A DNA stretch of 64,000 nt from Branchiostoma belcheri (Eukaryota; Chordata; Leptocardii; Amphioxiformes; Branchiostomatidae), in assembly GCF_001625305.1 (NCBI RefSeq), contig NW_017802824.1, forward strand, positions 4,490,260 to 4,554,259, read 5' to 3'. The notes beneath the pieces are model-generated. The model was not told where the DNA came from, did no database searches, and saw nothing but the letters and a program-made list of their open reading frames with translations. The position numbers and the translations under genes are program-made. Positions 12,310 to 24,246 of this stretch are shown one piece after another. Every line of letters begins with the position of its first letter. Position 1 is the stretch's first letter.

Positions 12310-15300
12310 GTGTAAGAAAACGGCTGGCAATCACATAGGGTGCAAGTAGATTACAATCGTTACAATTACTGCCCCTGCCTTAGATGTGTGTATGAATCAA
12401 TGAAAGGTTGTAGAGAATCCCGGTATCTAATTAGATGGCTGTGTAATGCCCTGGTGTCTGGATAGTGATTGAACCCTGTAACACGGGATCGGATTATACT
12501 GCTCCAAAGGTCAATCTCATTGCCTGCTGATTTAACTCAACATGCTCATTACCTTCGTGAGGGCAATAGCAAATATGCATCTGGTTTAAAGCCGTCAACA
12601 AAGCTGCACATCTGGTACCCAACTACATTCAAATGGTCTTCACGGCCACCAAAGGTCCTGAAAACCTTCATAAATCTTCGCTCGCAAAAGAAACAGCTAA
12701 GAGTATTCCAATGGCTATATATTTTCCTCGTCGTCGTACATTAGGTAACGTATGTGTATTGGAGTGGCCATGCTTTAGTGTGCCATGCATATATGCATCC
12801 ATCGGGTGTTATCGCCATGTGTCAGATGGTCAGCAATGGTCAGTGGTGATATATTGACGGCTTTCAGGTGCACGGACCTGCGCCTGTGATATGTAGAAGT
12901 AGGTTAGAACGTTAAGAAGGGAAGGAAATGCGATTTATCCTGGGAGGTTAAAGATAGAAAAGACCATGCCTCAACGATAATTAAGTCATATTTCAGGCTG
13001 TTTTCAAAAGCTAGTGCTTTCCAAGGCCCTTGACGTGGGTTCCAATACTATAAAGTGTTATAATGTTCCCTTATAGATGGTTTCCAAGGCCCTGGCGTAG
13101 GCCCTAGACGTGTTATAATGGTGCCTTACAGCCATCCACAAGATACGGACACAATGTGGTTTTCTTTGATATTTTTGCGGAGATACACGATTATTATAAT
13201 AACTAGAATACACAAACGGTAAACAGAACGTCCTCCAAGATGCAAAGGACTGTGATGATGATGACAATGTACAATCAACGATTGGTTTCCTCTGCATTCT
13301 TCTTTAAATCCAATTGAGCTCCTTTAAAATGCAAAGTTACAGCAAAGTTTCTTCCCTCATAAGGAATCTGGTTACTTACCGGATATGTCATTAGGGTCTC
13401 TGTTATCAAGGGCATGTATCCTTCCTTTGAGTCTCTTGTTTAATGGGGCTGATCGATCTTAATTACTCGCTATCTTCACAATTTTTTCACAATTACAAGA
13501 ATCGAATGCCGGTGGGTTGTAAGGACCCCGGATCGATTCTACGTTAAAATTAACGGAGTCATCTTAGGTTACCGACCAGACGAAATGTGAGTTGGTGACT
13601 TGCAAAATAAAGCCTGATAAATCATTCATGGGAAAACGATCCACGTTGCTTTAATGTGGGAAAGACACATTCCTTTCACTGCCCTACAATTGAAAACCCA
13701 TACGGTTTATCTTAACAAAACGATTCTATTGAGATTCTATTGAGTTATAATAGTGCATATTTGAATATCAATCAATAGTTAGTGCTTATAAACCTGCATT
13801 TCTCCTCTGGTCTCTCAGTCACTGACGAAAGCTAGTGGATACTAGCTGAAACGTCTGACCGTTTCCAAAATCATATCCAGTTGCTTGAGTAACTGCTTTT
13901 TGTCGGATTCTATTGAGACTTGAGGTACTTGAATGTATGAATATGATAAAGGTACTGGCGTATTGATTACACATGTATTGATGAAGTCACTAGTTTCAAT
14001 ACAGAATAATTTCAATGAACTTTAGTTATGCATTACGTATGTAATGGACAAAAGAATTGTAAACGAATGGCAAATCAATTCAAGGCCCATATAACTTTGA
14101 ATCGTTAGAGATGACAAATAAAAAACAGACAGTATATATTATATTCAACCCCGAAAGTGAAGTACACAAATGCTCCCGCATGGTGGGGCAAATAAAAACA
14201 GAAATACTCTAAATCGTCACAAAGGTGACACAGAACGGAAATATTTCATGCTTCAGGGTAATGTTAAAACGTACTGCTAATTCTGTACCAGACAGACATA
14301 CTGGCTGCATTTCGTTTACAAAAACCCTGGGCCTAGCATGAACAATCAATTTTTGGGATATATATATATACCGGTACCGTTGATACGAAGTCACCATAAC
14401 TGCAGATTTTATTAATCCATTCATTGCTGATTTATGCACAATATTTTAGCATAACTTTTTATGGTACCTGTCACTCTATCTTTGTCACTCTGAATTTATA
14501 AATAATACGTCTACGTTGACTGTTGAGTAGCCCGTTAGCAAGAGAACAAGAGAAAACACTGTATGTGTTGTGCACTGTGCAATATATTTGAAAGTTGTAC
14601 ATAATATTTTAAGATGCTGATTTCACAAGTTCTTGAACGCTAGCTTATGTAAGTGTGAGGACGCGAGTGGTAATTTACCGGGAAATTGTTGTTAGACGCT
14701 TAGTCTGCTCTCAATGGCCTGCTATTTTAAGTGGTCATTATCCGCTCCAAATTGCATTCAGTCGACATTTCCATGGCACGGACACTTAAGGAATACTTAA
14801 GAGTAAAAGTAAATGGTTCTTAAGTGTTGAAGAACACCTCAAAACTTGTATTAAGCTGAGATAAAAGGCGGGTATGATTGACACGGTGACACCGGGGGTT
14901 ACTGCAGCCGTTTTCAATCACATGTGCTTCCTTGGCGTGATTGTTTTCAGGTCAGGTCAGGAGGAATGAGACGAGTGATAGTCTTATTACATTCCTCTGC
15001 AGGGCCGCTCCTGCCGAGGGAGATAAATCTCTCTCCCTGACCTGCACCGCACAAATGAGGGTCTGGCAAATGACGATATGACGGAATGAATAGTTCGCAT
15101 TTTCTTAATGTCGCCCCCCTATCCCAGCAGGAAATAAAGGTAGACAGAAAAATGGAGAATAGGCAAGTTACTATAATCTCTTGTTGAATGGGCAGCCCTC
15201 AAACGCTGAGAAATGGCATTGAAATTCTAGTAGGTAAAAACTTGTCTTTACTTTGCCTCACGCAGATATGCATTTGGAGTGATTACAGAAAGTAATACCC

Positions 15301-15990
15301 TTACCCCTACGGGCTATCTAAGGTCATTTCCTCTAATCACCCTTTGAAATACGCTTGAGTGCAACTGTCTGGAAAGTTTTAGAGGCTGAAAAGTTCGCTA
15401 GAAGTCAATGTCTGTATGTCAAGGTCTTATAAGGAGGTGTACATCAAATGCTGTATTGTTGTCGGTAACAGAATCAAGCAGCAACAAGTGGTGTGTTTTA
15501 AAGAGTAGACCTGAAAAAAGCAAAGGCCACAAAGAGGATACTGCACTTTGGTTTATTTCTTTGGATGTGTTTATTATATATGTTATGTCTTTAATTGCAA
15601 AAGTAGTTCCAGGGAATCAGAAGCAATGGCATCTATGTTCTTTTCTCTTCATCCGAGCCAGTGCCATCACCCCGTTTCGTCACTAAATCAACCCGTTTTG
15701 AAGTTATTTTGTACTCTTGTCCAATGTTCTTTTATCGTTGGTATTTGCAATCAGTCTTTGGGCAGGAATTTGTAATAAACGTATCAATTGAACATCTAAA
15801 AATATCGGTCCTCTAAGCCCGTGCTCCGATGTGCAGCTGATTGAAAATCTCCATCTTACCGTCGAGTAGCTTAAGTCTACACCCGTGTCTGCTGCGCCTG
15901 AAAGTAACCCTAATTTTCCGACAGACTGGACAGACGTCAGCGCCTGATGAATTCCCAAATACCACATCTCCGGGGAGGATGGACCATCTC
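12310..15990. other. No gene recognised
   Basis: Short frames only. The one structured item is the hammerhead-like repeat at 13.82 kb. Confidence 0.55.
13822..13863 (+). ncRNA. Hammerhead-ribozyme-like core in a repeat
   Basis: The order is CTGACGA, one extra A, a 7-bp stem AGCTAGT/ACTAGCT closed by GGAT, then GAAA, then a short ACG/CGT stem closed by TCTGAC. This follows CUGANGA - stem II - GAAA - stem III of a type I hammerhead. The extra A and an unclear stem I argue against full activity. Such cores are known in Penelope-like elements and retrozymes. Confidence 0.4.
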
Positions 15991-16014
15991 CTCCGCCTAC
16001 CCGACCTCATCATC

Positions 16015-16165
16015 ACTCCGTTACCATCATCACTCCGTTACCATTATCATTCCGTTACCATCATCATTCCGTTACCATTATCATTCCGTTACCATCATCA
16101 TTCCGTTACCATCATCATTCTGTTACCATCATCACTCCGTTACTATTATCACTCCGTTACCGGCG
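16015..16165. repeat. 15-bp minisatellite CCGTTACCATCATCA
   Basis: About ten head-to-tail units of 15 bp varying between ATCATCA, ATTATCA and ATCATTC. Because the unit is a multiple of three it leaves all frames open, which explains the long open frames here; they are not judged to be genes. Confidence 0.9.
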
Positions 16166-16204
16166 CTGGTAGAACCATATATATATATATGTATATAAAT
16201 ATAT

Positions 16205-16462
16205 AGCCAACAGAAGAAGGTCTCTCGTGATCTTACCGAGCGTAGGGTGGTGCCCATCTCCATTTCGTAGCCCTTTGGCGACACAGAGTTGTGCAAGGGG
16301 CTGGTCCGCTGGTAGTACTTTGTGTTTGACCTTCCCACACTCTTTCTCATATGTGCTGAGTGCTAAGCAGAGAAAGAATCTTTAGTATGATCCGGCCGGG
16401 GTTTGAACTCACGACCTCCCGGTTACAAAGCGAGCACTCTACCAATTGAGCTAACAGTCTCC
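16205..16462 (-). mobile_element. tRNA-derived SINE, family B, copy 1
   Basis: On the minus strand the head reads TTAGCTCAATTGGTAGAGTG (A box) and GTGAGTTCAAACCCC (B box), with TTTGTAACC where an anticodon loop would be, like tRNA-Thr(TGT). The body includes CTTAGCACTCAGCACATATG and AAGTACTACCAGCGGACCAG. Two further copies lie in introns of the RIOX2-like gene. Confidence 0.8.
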
Positions 16463-16788
16463 AATTTAATTCTGGACTTCCAGTTTAATTCTGGACTAAT
16501 TCCCATATCTCAGCAAACTTACATCTAGATGGGCTAATATCGTAAAGTATAAGTAGAATTAATGTAAGAAATATGTATATACTGCAGCAGCCATCGAGGA
16601 CCCATTGGGGATTAACCCAAATCTGTAGAATTCTTCCCAGAATTCTGGCTCCAGTTCCCAGAATTCTGGCTCCAGTCCCAGACTTGTCTGCCATGTATTT
16701 CTTGAATCATTTTTACCTACGACATTAGCCCATCTAGATGTAAGGGTGCTGCAATATGGGAATTAGTCCAGAATTAAACTGGAGGCTG
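16458..16788. mobile_element. Fold-back element with ~70-bp inverted ends
   Basis: The left end has CCAGTTTAATTCTGGACTAA, TTCCCATAT, then CTTACATCTAGATGGGCTAAT. The right end is its reverse complement with few mismatches. Inside are short tandem copies of AGAATTCTGGCTCCAGT. No transposase is present, so this is a non-autonomous element. Confidence 0.75.
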
Positions 16789-16954
16789 TTGGCTGTATTT
16801 CATTGTCAGCCAGGATGACATGAGTGTTTATCACAAGATAACTTGCAAACGGCTATGCTTTGAACAATGCAGATATGTCAGAGGATTTGGAACCACATCA
16901 GAATGATATTGGGGTTTTCCTTTTTTTACACAGTACTGTTGCTCACCTGCTTAG

Positions 16955-17347
16955 TAATACGTTTATTTATTTATGAAGATTTACCACATTTGTGGAAGAA
17001 TTGACATAACAGGTGCCTATCACCTGTTCAAAGATGTCAACCCTGAGACCAGATTGTAAGGTTTGAACAACTCACACCGGGAAGGTCCCCTACTCTTTAA
17101 TAAGTGTGGTGGGTTCTTTAACGTGCGTGGGGTGTGGCTCTCCCAAACACGGGACCTCCGATTAACGTCCTAACCGAGGGACGGCCCTAACCGAAGCTAG
17201 GTACTCATTTTCACCATAGTGAAGTGAGAAAAGTCGTGTGATGTGACTTTCCCAAGGGCACAAGATCGGTGACAAGATGGGGTTCGAACTCGGGATCTCT
17301 TGGTTCCAAGCCGAAGACGCTACCGCTACGCCACACAACCCCACGTT
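16955..17347 (-). mobile_element. tRNA-derived SINE, family A, long copy, tail type 1
   Basis: Minus-strand order: tRNA-like head (GTGGCGTAGCGGTA..., B box GAGTTCGAACCCC), a conserved body with CCCTTGGGAAAGTCACATCA, TACCTAGCTTCGGTTAGGGC and AAAGAACCCACCACAC, then a tail with GACATCTTTGAACAGGTGAT and ACAAATGTGGTAAATCTTCA and an AAATAAATAAA end. It is near-identical in layout to the copy at 46.5 kb. Confidence 0.8.
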
Positions 17348-17860
17348 TCGATGCCTATCAGACATCTTCTTCAAAGCTTCTGACTACAGTAATGATTCTC
17401 GCATCTATATGTAACCGATTCCTTGATTCACCAAGTTTGTCTATTATCCTATATTCGATGTTGTACCAACCTGATGAAATTATTTTTGGCAGATCAGAAG
17501 AAGTTTGATATGGACAGTATTAACATTATTTTAGTCTCTTGTATCACCTTGGTAGTTGGAATTTGTTGTAATAGAAATATATGGCACATTTTATGGAACT
17601 TCTGGAACTGCTGACGACTGGACAAAACGTCGTTGTCTGGCTTGGGGGTTTACGGTACGTTGAACTGCTCCCCTGGCCCTTATCAACATAAACCCTTCCG
17701 GTTTTATTTGTCTTTAAGTCCTCGTAAGACCCAGAAGGAACGTGGCTAATATCCAACTTAATCTAGTTACGGAATGAAGAGTGTTGTGATCGATGTTTGT
17801 GGGGCTCAAAGGAGGTCACAAATGAGTAGCTGAGCATTCATTTTCATTTCCTTTTCCGCG

Positions 17861-18191
17861 TTACGACAGGCAATCATCACAGCAGGGAGGCTCCCCATCG
17901 AAAATCTAGATCTGCGACCAAGTTAGTTGAACACACAGGTCGCACAAAAGTATACATTATTTGTCCCCCGTCTCTCTTAAACAGTCTTTCTCGTCATGTT
18001 TTGATCATAATGATAATCCTTGGCAGGATACGACAGGCAATAACCACAGCAGGGAGGCTCCCCATAGAAAATCTAGTTCAGTGACGAAGTCAGTTGTACA
18101 TACAGGTCCACACAAAAGCATAAATTACTTGTCCTCCGTCTCTCTAAAACAATCTTTCTCGTCATGTTTTGATCATAATGATAATCCTTGC
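17861..18191. repeat. Direct tandem duplication, ~165 bp x 2
   Basis: Both units start at ACGACAGGCAAT, contain CACAGCAGGGAGGCTCCCCA and end in TTTTGATCATAATGATAATC. The duplication creates a spurious open frame with a repeated peptide. Confidence 0.85.
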
Positions 18192-19594
18192 TTTAACTGC
18201 AAGATGAAATCTCGTTTTTATAAGTCTATCTCGTTTGCATGAAAGCCTGATGCACTGTGTATCTTTTTATCGACATGATCGGGAGCTGTGTACACTTTAT
18301 GGTTGCCAGTGCGCATAAGAAGCACGCTAGCATCTCTAATTTAATTTGAGTAATCAAATTACATTACACATATAGGAAATGGCTTGACCCTCTTTTACGA
18401 GATCCCTTTTAATGGCCAGTCAGTATATTTACTACTCTCAGCAAACTGGATTGAAAGGCGTAGGTTTAGTGTTGAAAGCATTGTTAGGTTATAACAACTA
18501 CGCACTACTGCAATTTAAGTCTCGACAAACGAAGTGAGAGCATGCCCTATACTCCTTTAAAGGTCTCAACATATCTTATTATCATTCCAATAAAATACGA
18601 ATACCCCTCTTGGTTATAGTTCTTTATATTTCCATCTTCAGCCAATTTGATACCTCGGCTATGAAGTTTTAATGGCTTTCATGGAGCAAAAAGCAAGTTT
18701 CATCCATTAGAGTTGCTATTCAAATTAACTATTCCCTATTATGTACAATAAAATATCATTTTATCAGCAACATAAAGACATACAGCTACTTACACTACTG
18801 CTCCCACATGTATATCCAGCACTTTCCAACGTTCATTTGTCCTGACACGGGAGCCTTATTTTTTATCCTTAATAACAGGAATAATGTAATGCTCACGATG
18901 TACATGATTAATACACTAACAAAACCTTATAAGCATAATCGTTTCCTGGCAAAAGTTTGCACGTACCCAAGCGACAGCCATTGTATGGTTACCCAAGTAC
19001 ATGGTTTTTACCTCCAGTGAAAGAGATATACTTCCGCGCGATGGCACTGTTTTCGGTCGTGTTTGTGTGTTCGCAGCTATAACTCCCGTTTGGCTGATAC
19101 GACTTCATTGCTTTTCAGTAAATGATCAGTTATTTGGGTCCAGATGACCTGTATCTGTATTTTCACGTGTTGAAATAAAATTCGACACCCCTTTATTGTA
19201 TGTGGTGTGGTATCGTCTATCAACAGCTGTTGTCCCCCAGGCTATACCACCTTCAGAAGTTGGTGAGTCTGTCTTGTGTACTAGTATTATGATTATGTTT
19301 ATGATAACATCCATAAAAAGCTATGTAGCGTTACAGGTAACATTTTCATCAATCTGATGTCTGAAATTGTTAGGAGTGAACATATCATGCATTAAATACT
19401 TCTCGGAGGTTTGCAATCGCAGATTTCATGATACCACGGCAGGTTGCCAAATCTTATCCCAAACAATCTCTTTGTTTCCTCAGTCCTACACTAAAGGTAA
19501 AAAAAAATCTATCAGAAATCAGCTACTTCGAATTGATGTATATCTATCTGTACCGCCTGATATGAGTGTGTGTACCAATTCCCCAGGCAGGCTA

Positions 19595-20010
19595 TAAGAA
19601 CGACAAACGTCGATTCTCTTCCCCACTTTCCTTGACAATTGAGGAATCGTGGATCTGCAGTGTCCTCCGGCAGTTTGACCGTCTAATGCAGCACTTAGCT
19701 AACCGGATCTGTACCGTAGATACCCAGCCCTCCCCTCCTGGATGCCGCGACAAGCCGTGAGGACAATCCCGGACACGCCACGTACTCCCGAGCGTGATTG
19801 CCAGCACCGCTCTGGAGATTGATAACGCCAACTATCACCGTCGACTCAAAGGCAGCCTCCGGTTGATGGATGTCTGTAGCTTGAGCTGAGGGATCGGCAG
19901 GATTATTCAGGAGAAGTCTTGTCTCATGAGGTGGTGAGGCTGCAATCTATCTACAAAGGGACACTCGTTCGCCTTGAGGGGCTGTCTCAACAGTCCGCCG
20001 CGCTAATAAA
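19595..20010 (+). other. GC-richer, coding-like relic of unknown origin
   Basis: The composition is more GC-rich than the flanks. Short open pieces interrupted by stops can be read on the plus strand (for example NANYHRRLKGSLRLMDV). No family was recognised. It may be a remnant of a transposon protein or a host pseudogene. Confidence 0.25.
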
Positions 20011-20059
20011 CTTGAAATGTCGTTTCTCCGCCTTTATGGTATTACTTGTTGTCCTTAGG

Positions 20060-20550
20060 GGGCTACTGGGCATTTGCTGGTGCCAAGTATCTCTGTAATG
20101 GGAGAAGACATTCTTGCTAGAAGTAGTTCTGGCTACTTTTGCTAATTATTGTAACAATTTGAAAATGTTCTTTTCTCAAAAGTAAAATTGTTGTTGCAAT
20201 AGTTACAATATGAATCGTTCAAAATTCAAGTTTTAACATTTCATACGGCCATATATCTCTGTAATGGGAGGAGACATTCTTGCTAGAAGTAGTTCTGGCT
20301 ACAAATGCTAAGTATTTTGACAATTTTAAATTTTCTTTTCACAAAAGATTCTTGTAGTTTTCGTGCAAAATTCAGTTAACATTCGCTGCGGCCAAATATA
20401 TGTAATGAGAATGGGCATTCTTGTTAGAAGTAGTTCTGGGCTACTTTTGCACAGTATTTAGACAACTTGGGACATTTCTTTTCTCTAACATAAAAAGATT
20501 TCTTCAGTTTTCGCTGAAAATTCACTTAACATTTGCTGCTGGCAAGACCC
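20060..20550. repeat. Three diverged tandem repeats, ~150-165 bp
   Basis: The core ACATTCTTGCTAGAAGTAGT with TCTGTAATGGGAG before it and TTCTTTTCTC after it recurs near 20088, 20252 and 20398. The last unit is the most diverged. Confidence 0.8.
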
Positions 20551-21441
20551 CCAAAAAGACAATTATTCAGAACTTTACGATTGGTTGATCGCAATTGGCT
20601 TTGAAGTCGTCTGGAAAGTTCATTTCTGCAGGCGTCTGGCAACTTCGCAAACTACGTGTTAGGCCTTTAAATGCTTATCCCTGTAGAATTATTTTACGAT
20701 AAATTTCAGCAACCCATCTATGATCTATTACATATTAACTTTGTTATTTTTTTTCATTTACTAGAGACTTTCTTTATGAACATATATGAAAGGGCCAATC
20801 AAATTGAAGACGTTTCGACGCTATACTGTCTTCATGTAATAATTATACGGAATTCACAAATAAGAGGGCTGATAACATATATAGTATTACGCTGTTTTAA
20901 GTGAGTGTAATAATTGTAACATTTCTACGGCGACTGAATTCTTCCTATTATTTCTAAGTTTTTAATTTTTTTTTAAGTTTTACCTTTAAGCTAAAATGTA
21001 AGACATCAGATATATATTTCAGTTGTCCATTATTTCAGGTTTCTATAACTATATCTATAATTTTTGGGCAGTATGAATTATGGACTACTAAATTTACAAT
21101 GACTATATACCACAACGGTTTGTTCTCGTACTCAACTCCACATGTTTCCACGTACAATACAGATTGTTAACGGGGGTCGAACTGACATGCTATTTTATAT
21201 CCTTTTTAAATTACTTTGCTAAATGAGCAGAAAAGCCACGCGTGCTTAAATGAGAGGGCGAGGGGGCAATAGTAATCCTACATTAATCTGCATGTGTGCC
21301 ATTCTCTCTCCTTCTGAATCAATTCTGATGAGATTAAGCACTGTAAGTCCGCATATTATGGGATTAATTTTGTGGGATTTATCGCCAGGCCAGGTAACCT
21401 GGCATTAAGAAAAGTGTAATTCCTGGGAACTACGGGCAACC

Positions 21442-21850
21442 GGGAATGAAAAACCGCCTCGGACTGTGGCTTTCGCCTGTACAAGCCTGGCTTTGTGATA
21501 TAAGCATTTAATCAATAGTTTGAACCCAGGGATAAGAGATTGCCAAGGTTGCTTAGGTCTTTGGGTAGTTAATTTCTAACTTTGAAAACTATGTGAGTGT
21601 GTTGTTTTTGTTAATATCTAAATTTGAAAACTGGTAAATATCAACCGAGGAAGAAAAACCGCCTCGGACTGTGGCTTTCGCCTGTACAAGCCTGGCTTTG
21701 TGATATAAGCATTTAATCAATAGTTTAAACCTAGGGATAAGAGATTGCCAAGGTTACTTTGGTCTTTGGGTAGTTAATTTCTAACTTTGAAGACTATGAG
21801 TTTGTGTTGTTTTTGATAATTTGTAACTTTGAAAACTGTGGTAAATATCA
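21442..21850. repeat. Direct tandem duplication, ~200 bp x 2
   Basis: Both units carry AAAACCGCCTCGGACTGTGG, ATATAAGCATTTAATCAATA and GGTCTTTGGGTAGTTAATTT. A different duplication follows immediately. Confidence 0.85.
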
Positions 21851-21908
21851 ACGAAAGTACATACTTATTTATTTTGGCCAAAGACCAAATTGGTACCCAA
21901 AAACTCAA

Positions 21909-22250
21909 GAGAAATATATAGCTTATACAAGATGAAGTTGGATTCAATGTGTATTTGTCTACTTGCGCATGTGTGTACCTGTTGTTAAACTAGAAAAGCA
22001 TCTTCAATGCGGTCTGAAATTTTAAAGCTTTTACCACCGAAATAGAAATAGGGCAACCATCATAATAATAATATATACGCTATATAATATATAGCTTTTT
22101 TGAGAAGATAAAGTTGGATGATTCAATGTGTATTTGTCTATTTGCACATTTATGTACACGTTGTTAAACTAGAAAAGGGTATTCAATGCAGTCTAACATT
22201 TTGGAGCTTTTACCACCGAAATAGATCTAGAAATAGGGCAACCAGCATAT
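21909..22250. repeat. Direct tandem duplication, ~185 bp x 2
   Basis: Both units carry TTCAATGTGTATTTGTCTA, GTTGTTAAACTAGAAAAG and TTTTACCACCGAAATAGA. It is adjacent to the duplication at 21.4-21.85 kb but unrelated in sequence. Confidence 0.85.
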
Positions 22251-22895
22251 TATACATCCTCACAGTGCAAACACTGTATCAGATTATAATGTAGACTTAT
22301 TAATCTGCAACTGATGATGACTTAACCGACCAAAAATGAGTTATAGAGTCATGCTTCACCAGAAGATGGAGTGCCGATATAATTTTTTTACATTTCATGT
22401 TGCGTGATTGACGTTTTCGCGACGCTATTGACGTCACCATGACGTCAGCCCCGCCGTATTTCATAATTTTTCCTTCTTAACTTCAAACGTAATGTGATCT
22501 CTCTGGGAGTCCGGAATATGCTGGCCTATCTCGTCAATTGGAAAACGGATGTTATACAACTGACTTTGTCAAGTCAACAGAAGTCGTTGACGCTTAACAC
22601 TATATCAACCTACCTTACAGACTCTCAGTATAAAAATTTCAGCCAAAATTAAAAACGGGTATAAATTTAAGAGAAATGGAACAAACAGGTTTATGAGAAA
22701 AATCAAAATAACTAATACAAATATTCATTAATCCATAATATTCAGGTCAGAGTCTGAGTGATTTGAAGGCAAGCAAATGATGATCAGTACTTTGTCACTG
22801 TCAGTTTTACAGCAATATATAAAGCATGTCGTTAGCGCCACCTACCGATACTGTTCTGTATTGCAACGAAAGAACAAGGCAAGAAAACAAGATAA

Positions 22896-24246
22896 TTTAT
22901 TTGATCGTTTATTACATTTTTATTCAAACCCCATCAATAGACAAATATGAAAAACGAATAACCACATCGACAGGAAACCCGCATCGTAAAGTTATTTATA
23001 GTAATGAAAATGTAAGATATTGATTCAACACTGTTAGAATGTCCTTTACACGAGTCATTGTATATTAACAACATTTTTACAAAATGAAACAAAGATCAAC
23101 ATGATCTTAATATGATACCATTAGCGGTAATGTGTATTATTCACTATGGAATGAATTAGTCAGAAATACAACGAAATTACATAGAGTTTTGATAGGTTCA
23201 AGCAAGTGACAATGTCGCAAGTTGAGTCCACGCACATCAGTGCCACCTGGCGACATACACCAGTACTGTGTCTCCATATGCAAGGGTTTAACAATATGTG
23301 CCATTACTCAAAAGAAACAAGAATTACCAGGCTGACGAATTGTATTGTCCTCAACCTGCCTTAAAGTCAACAACAAACGTATCATACATTGCTACATCTA
23401 CATGAATAGCTACATACAATTCAACCCATTCAAAGCCCACACTGTTTATCAATATTTGCACTATACTTGTTGATTACAAAAATATGTTTGTCTTTATAAA
23501 ATCAAAAACAGAATGTTGACATCGATTTTGCTGACTGATCATGACTTCCAGCACCACTTTGTTATATCACTTAACCCATCTAGTCATATGAAATAGCATG
23601 AAAAAAAATGTGTAACCTTGCCCCCAGGGTAATGTTAAAAATGCAAAATTTTAAACGAGTCCTCAATGAATTGCAAATTTCTTTATCCACAATCACTTAT
23701 GTAACATGGGCCAACAATTCGATAGTGACATCTTCATCAGGGCAATCTGGACGAAACCTCGGGTCTTGTTTAACAAGTGGTTGTGAAAAAAATTAAAGGA
23801 CTTTGCCTACCTCATGAAATCATTTATGAATACAGTCTATATGTATATCTTTTTTATGATAGAGAACCGCAATGTGACTGAGTGTGAATGCGAATGAACA
23901 CTGGAAGAAAACGTAGTCTAACAACCCTCAATAGTGTTAAGAGTTAAAACTTTTTTTCAACAGCGTCGGGGGCCGACATCGTCTACCAGATACCTTTGAC
24001 CCAGTGTTGACGTCACACTTCAAAGAAGTCACGTGACAAGCCTCACTGGGAAAGTCTACTGAGGAAGACCAGAGTGACTGGTCGAAAGCTCTAGGTGAGA
24101 GAACCATTTTGTGTTGGACCAAAAGTTTTAACTCTAAACATGTAACTATCAACACAGAGGAACTTTCACAATAACTCTCAATAGTTATGTCTTACAGCAG
24201 AATGCAGTCCAGATGAGAAGTACATGACGTATGTAGTGTTACTCCC
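22896..24246 (-). other. Probable 3' UTR of the M13 peptidase gene
   Basis: After the TGA at 24247-24249 no further exon is seen on the minus strand. The first cluster of AATAAA signals on that strand lies at 22923-22918, 22913-22908 and 22901-22896. The interval contains an old repeat with a hammerhead-like core on the plus strand near 24.06 kb. The UTR extent is inferred from the signals only. Confidence 0.35.
24059..24087 (+). ncRNA. Second hammerhead-like core
   Basis: CTGAGGA, one extra A, a 6-bp stem GACCAG/CTGGTC with loop AGTGA, then GAAA. It has the same layout as the motif at 13.82 kb but an unrelated stem sequence. It lies antisense to the presumed 3' UTR of the peptidase gene. 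Stems I and III are not convincing. Confidence 0.35.

Noticed and set aside
15841..16206. Overlapping open frames of 121 and 83 residues on the plus strand
   Set aside because: They exist because the 15-bp minisatellite has a period divisible by three and lacks stops in several frames; there is no start context or domain.
16390..16462. tRNA-Thr(TGT) gene on the minus strand
   Set aside because: The acceptor stem does not close and the sequence runs into a SINE body repeated at 53.5 and 57.3 kb.
17961..18242. 93-residue frame with an internally repeated peptide
   Set aside because: The repeat comes from the 165-bp DNA duplication; no family match or start context.
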